Assembly (NCBI GenBank): GCA_037178975.1
Contig: JASJZH010000003.1
Coordinates: forward strand, 8,742,001-8,806,000
From: Oscheius tipulae
Lineage: Eukaryota > Nematoda > Chromadorea > Rhabditida > Rhabditidae
Length of the DNA: 64,000 nucleotides
Direction of reading: 5' to 3'
Numbering within the stretch: position 1 is the first letter of the stretch; each line of letters opens with the position of its first letter. Made by a program: the position numbers and the translations under genes. Under the pieces are notes generated by a model. The model had not been told where the DNA came from and made no database searches. It saw only the letters and a program-made list of their open reading frames with translations. Positions 32,601 to 44,631 of the stretch are shown here, in pieces.

Positions 32601-35600
32601 GATGGACGCTACGCGGACAACACGATATAATTATGTTATACTTGGGGTTGACAGATGTGGTAGGACGAAAAAGTTAGACAGAACATAGCACATGCACTTG
32701 TGGCCCCCTACTCGGTATCCTCAGCAGCCATCGAGTTCCTGATGTTGTGCGGGGTACGGTAGATGCTCTTGCGTCTCTTCTCCCAATCGATTGATCTTTT
32801 CCGCACCAGCGACGGACTGGCCGGATTGTGGTTGTCGCAATGAATCGGATTCCACGAAATCTCGCAACTTAAAACATGTAAGACTGGGGGATGACAAAAA
32901 TTAAGAAAAGCATGAATTAGGACGGAGGACGAGTAAGACAAGAGGGGAGAGATGAGTGTTGTCCGCTAACTCACTTGGGTACAAAGATGATATCTTGCAA
33001 AGCATTTTCAAAATTTGCAGCTTCTTGCCTCTGTTCAGATGTGGTTTTTGCGTCCGCGGCACAGGCACAACAGCCATGGGCTGCACAGGTGTCCGGAGGG
33101 GCTACTGTAGAGAGAAGGAGCTGTTGACCGGGGGACAGGGTGGTAGGATCCTCTGTGATTTTCTCATTCCGGGAGTCGTGGTCTTAAAAATATGATTATT
33201 TAGGGTTGCGTCCTCCTTATTCACCTTCATAGCACCCATCTCCAAACTCCTCCACGTACTTATTATCCATTTGAGGCTTGTACGTCACAATGTAGTGCGT
33301 AACTTCTCCATTCGGACGGGCTGGAGGAGTCCATATCAAGCTGAAAGTTATTTTATGCATGGCCTTCAAACAAATCATACAAAATGCTATCAGTTCCCTT
33401 TTCCCCGGAATCTGGCGACAAAACGGGAGGATCCGGAATTCCAAAGTGGGTTCGAAGGAATCCGATTCGAGAAACGGCGTTGGTCGCTCCCTCGTGTCGT
33501 ACCATGGAGGTGGTCACGTAGAATGCATAACTAAAATCAGTGCTCAAAAATAATGAGAGAAATTTCTACTAAGTATTTGGCTTGATCAGTTCATTGGCAA
33601 TTTCCTCCATGACCCATTCTCCGTCCTCATTCTTGTGATCCATCTGCACGTGCCCGTGTTCAGTCACACTTGTTTTCACCTAAATTAGATGTTTACAGTG
33701 GAAATAATGATGACAAAAAACCTCAAGGAAATGGTTATTCCAGGAGTCGGAACAGGCGGACCTGTCGTCATCGATTGACATGTTGGGGTCCGGGAAGTCG
33801 ACCTCCTTGTATTTGATCTCGTAACCAAGAAACTTTCGGTAGTCCATGTCGGTCGTGTTGAAGGCTTTCCACTGGAGTTTGAACGACGTGGAACTGACAG
33901 CCGCTACCAGAACATCGAACGAGGACTCGCTACAGATGGCTTTGTCTCCGTTGCTGTTCTTGCTCTGGTCAAAGTCGTCGATCTCCTTGTCTCTGTCTAG
34001 ACTCTTCATCAAATCCGTAATATGGTCAAAGCAGAGCATCCGATTATTTTGGAACTGGAAGTAGCCAGCAGTGACATTGAACTTCGGGGGCTTTAGAGGG
34101 AACAGCTTTTGTAAATTGTCGTTCTCGTAGACCGAAATGGCATACCTAAATTTGACAAAGAAATTTATAAATGGAAAAGTGGCTACTTGTCTCTGTAGAG
34201 ATAGCGACCGGTAATTGTGTGAAGGCTCTTGAACATATTGAGATTTACCAGGGAGGGAGTCAGACGAATCAGAAGATACCTGACAATGAAATCCTAGTAA
34301 AATACAAATTTAATAACAGACCCATCGATGATCTCAATTCTGCCAAAAGCTTTCGTCATTTCCGAAGCAGCCACACTTTCCATGCCAATCCTCATTTCAA
34401 TCTCCAAGTGACCGTCAATAACCGTACACTTTTCCAGTGTTCGAGCCTAAAACAAAAAGCTCCACCAAAAACTTAGCTATTACCTTGGACAAACTGTCGA
34501 TAGTGATATTTCCCTTGCACTTTCGGATACATTCAGCTCCACAATGGCGGCAGGTCTTATTATTTTTCGGATCCTCCTCGTGCTCGTCGGGACAGTGATA
34601 GTGACAACGACCATTGAAAGCCTTCCAGGTATCTATTTGTCCGGCAGATTTCTTCGGTTCAAGACCCTCGCAGATATCTTTGGTAACACAGCGGCGGTCG
34701 AGGTAGGAGTAGAGAGGCTCGGGACATTTGGGGAGGCATTGACCCTAAAAAAAATGAATCAGTTTTCAAAGCGAAAATTAATTTTTAAAAAAATTAATTT
34801 AATTTTGCTTACGAAGATTTGAACATTTGTATTTTGGTAACTAGCCATACAGCAGAAATTTTAGAAATCTCGCACATGAATAATACAAACCTCGTGACTG
34901 ATATGTGCACAAGCAAAGCAGGCTGTGCGATCGTTTGGCCGAGAACATCCGGCTATGCATTCACTGTGACACCGTTCCCAGGTGTCGTCAGAGCATCCGG
35001 GTCCCATTTGAGTGCCGTTCCGGTCGTGTTCACAGCCCAGCTGGCAGCTCACTGTACTCCAACAGGAAATGCCCTTTTCGGACTGCAGGCAGCGGCTCTG
35101 GTCTCTCGGAGTACAGACTTTCTGACAGGGTTTGATCTTGCCCTCTCCGACACTGATTTCTGAGGAGTCATCTACCAAAACATCATTGATGGTCCCGAAC
35201 TGCAGATGACGCCAGTTGACTGACTTAGGATTGCAGAGTCTGCAAACAAGAGGTTCACTGGCTCCTCAGCGTGTGGCTTCAATAAAAAGTGAATGCAACG
35301 AAAACATACTTTGAATTCTCAGATATTCGAACTCCACCGTTCCGAATGACACGAAGATTGTCGAGACCGAGTTCCTCTATTTCATCGTTCTGATACACGA
35401 TCAGAGAATAGTGCTGGATCAAGTTCTGTCCGCCAATGACACGCAAATTGGGGAAGACCCATTTTAAAGATTTTAGACCACTGAAAATTGTAATTAAAAG
35501 TTGATCTTGTTGTAAAATAAACTTAGCATGGTCTATTGCAAAAAAACTTACTTGACTTGGAAGATCAAAAGGGAACCCGTAATTTCTCGAAGATGTTCAA

Positions 35601-35913
35601 AGCGGGGGAAGTCCTCTCTCGTGAATGTACGATTATCGTGGTCAGTGTAGGCGACCATTGACATTAGAAAGGATCCTTCAAGTACAGTACAATTTAAGTC
35701 CAGTTGCCTGAAAGTCGGGCTTATTCTATCCCCTCGAGACCCATACGGGAATTCCGACTGATCTTTTTTTGCATCCTTCTTCGGCCACGTCCTGCCATTA
35801 GGATAGTTTCTGATATCCACAGTTTTACATCGTTGTTCCACAAACGCATCAGCTTCCTGAAAGCGTGGAGTTACCAGAGCTGTTTTTCTAGGTCTCCCCA
35901 TCTCTTTTATCAC
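29669..35913 (-). CDS. Insulin/IGF receptor-like tyrosine kinase (DAF-2/InR family; 5' end not fixed)
   Basis: Exons in order give the family layout. L1 (near 35650 [10 protein letters not shown]; near 35430 [10 protein letters not shown]) precedes a furin-like cysteine-rich region (35180-34500). L2 follows, with the junction [13 protein letters not shown] and NRMLCFDHI near 34040, and then fibronectin III domains. An insert domain has CCACA (near 33070) and the alpha/beta cleavage site [10 protein letters not shown] (near 32790); a second VKRSIR follows near 32130. One membrane segment (31353-31270) is followed by juxtamembrane NPEYL. The kinase has [21 protein letters not shown] (near 30590), DFGMTRD and [11 protein letters not shown] short tail ends in a stop at 29669. 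It would bind insulin-like peptides at the plasma membrane. The activation loop is CYREYY, not the usual YxxDYY spacing. The frame continues up to 35913 but no signal-peptide exon was identified. Confidence 0.9.
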
Positions 35914-35924
35914 CCCCTTTCCGT

Positions 35925-38530
35925 TGCTAGGCTCGGAGAGCGGAACGAGAAGCCTGAGTCTGTGATGAAGCCAATAACACCTATCGATTCATTTTTTTTG
36001 TCTACGGGAAAGGGAGTATCTCACCTTGTCACCCCTCGAATGGATAATAAACGAATGATATGGGGATAACTTGAAAAGTCCCATGATTTACGAAATTCGC
36101 GTAGCATTTCCTTGTCTGTAAACCTTCACGATTAAGATCGAGATTTTGCAGGCTTAAAGACATTACCCAGTCGTCTTATCTAAGAGGGTTTAAAGCAAAT
36201 CTGGCTGGGTATAATTGCGTTTAACTCCCTCATAAAATATTTGCGAAAAATCTAGCTAATTTTTGCGACAGTGCGTGGGAGACTTTTTAAATATTACAGC
36301 CGTCGGCCGCTTCTCATAAACAGTCCATAGTACATTTTCTCACAGACTTTGGTCATACATCCTCAAAAACAATGCTGCGTCATGTCGCATCAGCTAGTCA
36401 AGAGACTAAAACACGAAGCTAAACTTACGCTTATTTTACAGAAAAACAGTAGGAGGAAGAGTGTTATCCGGAAGGAAGGACTTCCAGCTAATGAGACTTC
36501 TTTCCGTCGCTTCACTCTCATTTGGACATTGAATAGAGAAAACTGCAAAACGAACATTAGGAGACAGATAACCTTGGTCTAATTAGAAACTGGTAAGAGA
36601 TTTCTTGAGAAGAAGTGACATGATGTGAAGGATGAATGAGGTAGAAGCTGCATGAAAGGATTAGATTAATCGAGATGGCTGGATAGGAAGGGGAGGAGCG
36701 GCTTGAGGCGTCACACTCGGCCCCAACTCTTGTATGGATTAACAAGGATTGTCGCAAACAAGTTGAATGGTTTTTAACTGCTGAAATTCAAAGATTGATA
36801 AAATATGAAATCTTTCGTTATCAACGCGGAAGTTTCCAATGAAAAAATTCGCCTTGTCACGCGAAAGAAAAACGTATTGTTATACTAAAAACAACATCGG
36901 GGAACAAAAAAAAGGACGATTAAATAGATTCAAAATAACTGCAAAATGGTCTCAGCCTAGAATTCGGCAAGTGAAAAAGGCAACAGTCACATGTCTTCCT
37001 TCTCCCCGTATCATTAAAAACTGGAGACTTCTCTGAACTTTGATAGAGATAAGGATGCACAGCTCGATGGCTGCATAGCCTTGACAGCTTCAAAACAAGT
37101 CAATTTCCCGGAGCAGAAATGATTGAAAAATGGAAAGCTTCCACTCATTTTGGTTAGCAAATTTTGTGAAGTTTGTGTTACAAGGTAGAGCGTAAAATAT
37201 TCAGAACTATTGGGTTGTAGTCTTTAAAGGCGAAGGTTTTCATGTGAAAACATGCCGGAGTGACAAGAACTGCCAGTCTAAAAACTTGCAATGCTATTAA
37301 GGAGAGGATCTGGGTTTGCGAAGATATGTCAGAAAAAGCCTACCACGTGAAACACAGGATTTATCGATAACTTTCCAAAAGGAACCAGCCTGTTAGATAA
37401 CTAGATGGCGAAAATTGATTGCAAGTAGCTCAAGAACGGAGAAATTAATCGCAAAATAAAGAAAAGGCTTTCCCTAACAGTTTTCAAATATTTCTCGGCA
37501 GAAAAAAGGGCCGTGGGGGCTGTCGAATCGATTCGATACAGTGCGCACAGGACGATCACCCCCCGTTTCGACGTAAACAGCTGGACTGTGAGCGCTGGAA
37601 GGTGATGAACGCTCATGTTATGAAAGCACCGATAGCCTCGAACCGAGTGGAGTGGGCAAGGCCAAAGCCTGAGACACTAACGCCGCTGATTTATGACATT
37701 GAGCAAAGGGCGAAAAGCTGATTTAGGGCAGGAAAACAGCAGACTATCTAGCAGATGAGAAGTTTCAAATGACAAATGACACAGGAAAAGATGAAGGGAA
37801 GAAATATTTAATTGCCTGAATATGGTCTCGAGCTAAGTTATATTCAAGAAATTCTGGAAAAAAACGGACTTGTACGAAAAGCAAATGATTAGGTGACTAA
37901 ATCTGAGAAACTCACAAAATTTTGGGCAGTTTCACGGTAAACAAGCCAACTATTTCTTAAAAATACAATCTAATCAAACTTCATGCTTAAACACTCTTAG
38001 CTCAAAATCACCCGAGTCATCGACTTGTTTACGCCTTTCCTCCCCCTCCCTCCATAAAATATCGAAAAATGAGGCTTCAAAGGGAATTAGAAACAGATTC
38101 CAACAAAAATCCATGAAAAAGTATAGCTAGGAAGTGGTCAGATATGCTCCGTCGAGGTGATAGGCAGCTGATTCGGGCCGACCCTCTGTGCTTCTTGTTG
38201 TTTGCGCTTAATTCATTATCGATCGCCTCGCTCCCGCTCGGATTTGCCTCTCTCCTAGGCTGCTCTTTTTCTGCCACAAACAAGGCAGAATTGATCGGAA
38301 AAGTACCATAAATGGGACGAGGGGACGGAGAGAAAAACCAGAAAAGGGTAATGAGTAAGGTCACGGCGGGGCGCGATGACGTCATCAGGCAGTCCCGTAC
38401 CAATCTGTGTGTGTTCGAGCGCGTACTTTTTGAATAACAACTTTTTTCGCGCCCCTTTTTGAAGGTATAAAGGGGAACGGATTTATGCTCTCAACAAGAA
38501 ACAGATAACAACTTTAAAAAAATAACGATT
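35925..38530. other. 2.6-kb intergenic stretch upstream of the receptor
   Basis: AT-rich; no exon with matching splice sites was recognised. The missing first exon of the insulin-receptor-like gene and its promoter may lie here. A short GGCCGCTTCTCATAAACAG piece near 36306 resembles part of the 22-kb MITE. A TATAAA box near 38466 has no gene assigned to it. Confidence 0.4.
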
Positions 38531-38536
38531 GATAGA

Positions 38537-41500
38537 TTATTCGGCGTCTTCGTCGTCGTCGGCGAACTTGATGGACTTTCTGGCCGATTTCGATGGTCTG
38601 CTGTACTCGGGCTTTGGTGGCTCCTCGTACATCTCCAGCGTGGCCAGGAGATCCTTCTCTTCCCTGAATATTGACGTTCAAATTACATACCGAAAGTTTT
38701 CTATGCGCTTTTTAAGTTTTTGGTAAAGGTGGAATCTCATTTTTACTAGATATAGCGAGTAAACTAGGCCGAAAAAGGCGTCAAAATTCTACGTACCGTA
38801 AAAGCGTTAATGTAAATACCCCTTTACGTAAGAAATACACAATTACCTATTCGCGTTTTTGGAGGTCAAGACATCTTTTTTGACTTTCTGATATACTGCA
38901 GAAAATCGGAAAGTCAGACAAAGTCGTTTTGACCCCGAAAAACGCGAATAAGTAATTGCGTATATTTTACTTAGGGAGGCGCTTATATTAGAAGAAACAC
39001 CGTATTTACATAAAAAATAAATGATTTAAGCTCAAACTTTTTTTTCAAATCTGTCCAAGATTATTCTTGGTTGACGCTTTTCCATAGGTGTGCTCGCCGA
39101 CTCAATTATTAGGAGACTATAGTCTGCTTAAGAAAAAGAGAATTTGAATCGCGTCGCACGCTTTTTTTTTGGCTGCCTATCGGAGATTTGCATTGGAAAA
39201 GTTGGTGCGCAACCAATATTCTTGGGCGCTACTACCTTTTTCCGACCAGACTATAGCAGAAACTATCCCTTAATATGACCTAAATCGTCATTTAAATTAG
39301 CCTTTCCTGAAGACCAGACGAAATGGGAAAGTACTACCATAGAAACGGTTTAAAGAGGACTGAAAGGATATCTTCTCGCTGCTTTTCCAAACATATTACG
39401 GAAAACCTGTTCAGGAAGTAATGGGTCTAATGAGGGTGTCTGTGCCCCAATCTTTAAACCAAAAGTCAAACTGAAAGTGAAAGTTAAATAGTTCTTCGGA
39501 CCTTCAACTATCTAATAATGTGAAACTAGGTCATTCTTAGCATTATTCGAAACAACTATTCGATGTTTAGTCTTCCTGACGCCCAAAAGAAGCCCTACTT
39601 AGACTACAAGTCACCAAAACCACCGTCAATCTACAGCCGTTTTGCAGCTTGTTTTTACATTCCAAGGGTTCTGATCGACCAAAATATAGTCAGCTTCTGC
39701 TACGAAACTCGACTCCAACTCTGCTCAATATTTATCGAAAATCGGTCAAAAACCCACGTTGATCCCTTGCGAATAAAGCTCTTGAAGGTGGCTTTCATCT
39801 GGCACATGCCTCTTTTGATCTGTAGACTCTGGCAGCTGATTTTGATGATATCTCCCTCCTCCAGGCAGGTACCTGAACAGAAATTTCGTTAATTCTCCCC
39901 CGCCAAAAACTACCTTTCAGTGCCTTCTGGACCTTCTGATCAAAATCGACGTTGGCGGTGACGGCATTGTAGATCAAGGTCGTGAGGAAGTCCGTGCTCA
40001 TGCTCGTGATCATCGCCTCGAAGATTTGATCCTTTTTTGGACTAGATTAGGCGCATTTTGGCGAGAAAATGTTTAAAAATCTACCTGAAAACGGCCAGAG
40101 GGGTGACGGCCGTGAAATGAAAGCAGGTCTGATCGTCTATAACTCTCGGAAGGGAGATGATCTTGATTTTGTCGAAATCCACGGAAACTACGGCCCCTCC
40201 GACACTAAAATTGTATTTTTTTGACCTAAAAAAGGGGAACTTACGCGCTGCGATACTTGTAGATCTGATTCTGACAGATGTAGTCGAGAGCCTTCTTGAT
40301 CGAGTCGCGACACATGGCATGATAGGGCAGGGAAACGTGACGCTTCTCGTTAACGATTTTCAGTCCTCCAGTTGGGTTCTTCTTGAGAATTTTGGCAGCC
40401 TTGGAGAAGGGAATTCCTTGGAATTTCTGAAAGATGGGGTTATGGAACGAATATGATTGTTACTCTCCCTGTCCGCCTTTGGATCCAATAGTCTGTATCA
40501 GACTATCACTGTCTCTCGAGCACCTTCTGCTGCTTGTCTCTTTTGGCAGTAGTCGAGAGACCCCTTCGACTGTCTCTGTGTGACCTTTGTAGCTATCTCT
40601 TTGTCACGGTCTCCTCTTCATTCCATTAGTCACTACCAGACTGTCTCTCACTCTACTGTACCTTCCTGTCAATGTCTTAAGGTTAGATACAGGAAGCAGT
40701 ACCATATAGTCTGTCTCTTGACTACCCTCCGCTGTCTCGACCATATAGTCGGTCTCTCGACTACTGTCAGTTCTATAGTTCCCCGAATGTCTCTCTAACT
40801 GTCTCTTGCTCAACTCTTGACTGCCGTTTAGTTTTTAGGACTCTCTCTCTCTCTCTCTCTGTCACTGTTTATTTCTCAATCTAGTAGTCTATATTTGAAA
40901 GTTCCTTCAGTTTCTGGAACTGCCTAATCCTCAGTTCAGTCGTGCTTACCCGCTTGTTTCAGTCACTCTCACTCTGACCACAGATCCAGTAACATGCCCT
41001 AGGCTATCTGTCCTTCTCACTGTCTCTCGAATGCAGTTCAGCTTTTTAGTTCCCCGACTGTCTTTATCCCTTGACTACTAACTCTGTCTCTCTCCCAACC
41101 CAGTGGCCCGTACCCGACTGCCTTTCACTCTGTCCGTTTCTCCACTACCGTTAATCGCCTCCAAGTTACATTATTTTGTTCTAAAACTTTCCAAAAGTTG
41201 TATCAGGAGTACACGCTAGCAATTACAACAACTTTCTGGAAAACTTTCTAGCTCACAAAGTTTCAAAACGAGAATAGCTTCTCTCGACAGTCTCTTTCTC
41301 TGAAAAATGAGAGTCAGAGAAAGAGATTGTCTACCGGAAAAAGAGACTGCCTACTACTTGCTGCTGCACTACATCAGATACTCTGTTATTCTTCGTCCTT
41401 CTCCTTGTCACTGTCTCTCTTTGCCTCTGTTCATCATCACTGTCACAGTACAGCTTGGCCTTATTCGATCAAAAACCGTCTCTTCCCCAGTATGAATCGA

Positions 41501-41909
41501 CCAGAAATCACTCGGATATCCCTTTTACCGAGCAGAGGACCCCACTCCTAAAAAAACGAACTTACTTTTTCGGTTTACCACTGAGACTATAAAAAGCAGC
41601 TAAAAAATAAGATTCTTACCTTTTTCAGGCCGCTCTCCTTCGGAGCCTCTTCCTCCTCCTTCTTCGGTTTCACGTCCTCCAGCGGCTTCACATCATCTTC
41701 CTCGGCCGTCTCCTCAATTATCTGCTCCACCACTTTGCTCTTCCTCTTGGACTTTTTCTTTTTCGGGACATCGTCCTCCGTCGGGACTTCTTCCTAGAGG
41801 TCCAGATACAATAAAAATGCGACAAAAATGGGGGTACCTTGACGAAGACTAGCGTCTCCTCCTCCTGATCCTCCTTCTTAATTTCTTCCGCGTGCTTTCG
41901 TTTCCCCAT
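38537..41909 (-). CDS. Probable RNA polymerase I subunit RPA43-like protein
   Basis: The ATG at 41909 follows a TTTTTTAG acceptor by 7 nt. Exon 1 and exon 2 encode a highly charged, lysine/glutamate-rich N-terminus (to about 41619). After a 1.2-kb intron come exons at 40430-40250 (LKIVNEKRHVSLPYHAM, then KKALDYICQNQIYKY), 40205-40085 (GGAVVSVDFDKIKI), 40045-39915 and 39870-39720. The last exon (38667-38537) encodes an acidic C-terminus ending KFADDDEDAE. The order of an N-terminal beta-rich domain with GxVxxxDxxKI, then FHFTAVTPLAVF...G...V...D.....I.N...A, then KGTCLEEGDIIKISC resembles Rpb7/RPA43 proteins, with RPA43 the better fit because of the charged tails. Such subunits form the stalk of polymerase I in the nucleolus. 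Sequence similarity is weak by eye, so the name is tentative. Confidence 0.5.
38817..38987. mobile_element. Hairpin MITE, about 170 bp
   Basis: Inverted blocks include ATTACCTATTCGCGTTTTTG (left) against CGAAAAACGCGAATAAGTAATT (right), GGTCAA against TTGACC, and TGACTTTC against GAAAGTCA around a central TGATATACTGCAG. The unit forms a near-complete hairpin and contains no ORF. It lies in the last intron of the RPA43-like gene. Confidence 0.75.
39115..39256. mobile_element. Short MITE with TATAGTCTG ends
   Basis: The element begins CTATAGTCTGCTTAAGAAAAA and ends with the reverse complement of CTATAGTCTGGTCGGAAAAA. The TA-rich mariner-like termini and roughly 140-bp length suggest a non-autonomous Tc1/mariner derivative. 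Related single ends occur at about 43455 (TATAGTCTGTTCAAATATAG then GGTAGCGCCCAA) and 56693 (TATAGTCTGCTCAAG). Confidence 0.65.
40440..41165. repeat. Pyrimidine-biased degenerate repeat in an intron
   Basis: The intron of the RPA43-like gene is filled with loosely repeated phrases such as TGTCTCTCGACTACTGTC, TAGTTCCCCGACTGTCT and (CT)n at 40843-40860. The complement of the same phrases fills 57470-57840 in the Rogdi-like gene region, so it is a dispersed low-complexity family. Confidence 0.55.
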
Positions 41910-42038
41910 TTGCACACTAAAAAATTCGTGATGGAATTTGATCTTTTGACAGAAAATAATTGGACACAGGCTCCGAACAGATTTAGAACCGGAGATAATC
42001 CCACTCGGAGGGCTGGAGCAGTACACGAGGCAAAGACC
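41910..42038. promoter_or_regulatory. Putative 129-bp bidirectional promoter
   Basis: Two divergent start codons, the RPA43-like gene at 41909 (-) and the secreted-protein gene at 42039 (+), are separated by only 129 bases. Any promoter elements for both must be within or overlapping this interval. No TATA box was recognised. Confidence 0.45.
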
Positions 42039-44360
42039 ATGCTGCGTGCGCTCCTGCTGGCCATTTTTGGTGGGTTCAACTGGGGATTTTTGCAAGAATT
42101 TCACTATTTTTCCAACCCAACCAATGACTAGCCATGATCATTTTGAAACGATTTAGCATGATAACACGCAGCGTTTTAAGCCATTCCCCGGTACTAAAAG
42201 TCTCTCTCAGATTATACTGAAGAGTAGACATTCACTTAAACGGTTATTCAGAAAGCTAGTTGTCAATCCCAGGTAAAAACAAGTTTTTTGATCCCACGAA
42301 CTTTCTGCACATTTAACACGATAGCAAGAGCTCTAAAATGCCAAAAGCTAACAAGAAAACATGGCAAACTTGGAAGAATGACATGATACACTTAGCTAAT
42401 GGTCTTCCTAGCTCAAACAGAATGTTTCTAGAGATTTATTGCAGTTCCCAGCCTATATGACCAATTGCGGGCTCTAAACAAGCTCATAACATGAGGATTT
42501 GACCAATCTTCTATCTCGTACCACGGTATATTAACCTAAAGCCAAAATAAGGCGAGAGAGCACGCTAAAACCGCTAAATTATAAATAAATGTGGACAAAG
42601 ATGCTCAAAGGATCGTTTTCTAGCTTTTCCAACCTGTTTCTGAAAGACAGGGAGCTAAAAATAACGTGATAGGACGTAAAAGAGCCTAAAACAAACAAAA
42701 AAGCCCTAGAATGGCGTACAATTGGCCTTGGCTCTTTTCAACAAAATTGCACCATTTTCAGTGAGCGTATCGCTCCAACAAGGAGTCAATTTTGTCATGA
42801 TGAACAAGATGATCCGTCACTGCACTCCGGACAATCTTCTCACGCTCGTCAAGGCTCTAAATGCTGATACCAAAGTAGCTAACCAAAAGACCAAGATCAA
42901 GGCCTTTGTCACCTCGAAATGGGTATAAAAATTTTAAAAAAAAAACTTTAAAAAACCACTTATTTTTACAGGCTATGACCTCAAAAACCTACTCCTGGTA
43001 CGATAACAAGACCTATGTCCAGCAGAAGGCATGTGCCTTCATGGATCACCGAGCTGCTATTAAGGATTTTGTGACAAATTTTATGCCGAAAGAGCTGGCA
43101 AAGAATGGTTATTTGACGACGGCTGTTATTGAGAAAGTGGGTCTAAAAAGGAGAAAAAAGGTGATGGAATAAAATTTGCAGCTGAAAAAGCTGTTCTGGA
43201 GCCAGGATCGCTTCGCGCATGTTTATAATCCGGTCTGGTGGAGCCCATTCCAGGGATTTGTCGGCCTAGGACCGAACTTGGTCAGTTTTGATTGGAAATA
43301 CTCTGAAGGAAAACAGTAAAAGGATGAAACGGCACCGTTACCTAGCTAACGTAACAATAGAGTTTGGCTGGATATCGCGTTTCGGCTAAAAAAAAGAAAG
43401 AAGAAATTAAGGATCTCGGTATGCCAGAAGTGCTCACCGTATTTTTTTAATATATAGTCTGTTCAAATATAGTAGAGCATTTTAAAAATGGTAGCGCCCA
43501 AAAAAGCGCGCCGTTTTGAGCGTTCAAACTTCTTTAAAATTTTCCACTTTGGTTTTTCTTATTTGCTCAAGAGTTTCTTGAATTAAATTCGACAGCTTTT
43601 GAACGAAAGTTGGATGTACTCCAAGAGCTCAAAAAGACTGGGACAATAGCGTACTCATTGTGAGCTAGGTCAAATGAAGCTACTAAAAATTTTCGTTTTC
43701 AAGCAAAATGAGCAACGGAATGGCAAAAAAGGTCGTTTTCCTAGGCACGGTTCAAGGTGAAAATGAATTATTTTTTCCTGTGAAGACTCTCTGGAAGCGG
43801 TTCCCAAACAAATAAAGCAAGTTTTCTAATAATGTTTTCGTTTAAAAAACCCCCATTTCAGTTCTCCGACAAAAAGAAACAAATGGCCTTCAGGGACAAA
43901 TTCGACAACATTACTGTCCTGTACAGGAAAGCCCAGCCTGCCAAGTATCTCATTATTTTAAACCTCTAAAACAAGAATTTTACTTATAGGTACAAGCAAA
44001 TCTTCGACTTCCAAATCTACGACCACGACTTTGATTTCGCGCGCATGGCACAGGTCAGAAATTGACATATATAGACAAAAATTTGTGATACGAATAAAGT
44101 TTTGTACAATCCACAACATTAAAAACTTGTCACAGAAGTGCTTCAAAGACTTTATAAGAGAAATAAAGAGAGAAATAACCACGAAAAGAGGGGTTAGAGA
44201 GAGACAACTTTACGATTTTAAGAGGATCCAAGAGACAGGATTTTCGGTATAGAAGGAACCGGAAAAAGTTTTCACGCACTTAACCATGCCATTTTTAGGT
44301 CTTTTGTACCCAAGGATTGGCGGGAAATTATAGCCCAAAGGTGGCCAAATTTTTTTTAGG
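42039..44360 (+). CDS. Unrecognised secreted protein, multi-exon
   Basis: Exon 1 (42039-42069) and exon 2 join in phase across a 690-bp intron to give MLRALLLAIFVSVSLQQ, a clear signal peptide. Exons follow to about 42924 (PDNLLTLVKALNADTKVA), 42972-43134 (SWYDNKTYVQQKACAF), 43182-43279 (WSQDRFAHVYNPVWW), 43861-43943 and 43990-44055 (IFDFQIYDHDFDFARMAQ). All have GT-AG borders and matching frames. The final exon is uncertain; an acceptor at 44309 would give a short end DWREIIAQRW with a stop near 44357. The mature part is rich in aromatic residues (FW, WW, YDHDFDF), has only two cysteines in the part that I can read, and shows no membrane segment. I do not recognise a family. Confidence 0.65.
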
Positions 44361-44631
44361 GGAAGCCCGTATTATTCTGAATTTGAATGTAATTTTACAG
44401 CGAGACAGGGTGGGAGAAGATGACAAAATTAGAAAATTGTGCATGAGAAATGCACCAAAATGGGGAGGGGGCAAAAAAATAAGTAAAATAATGACACAAT
44501 CCCGTCGCGTCCACACACACACAAATAAGATGCCCCGTATCTCTAGAAAACAAGGAAAAGGGATGATGCTACAGGCTACATACAGGAGTGAGTTACTTAA
44601 GCCGGCTTTTGGGCGGGAAAGCGAGGAAAAT

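Noticed and set aside
36349-38440. Several 60-110 codon ORFs upstream of the insulin receptor
   Set aside because: No splice context, domain or start signal; likely chance ORFs.
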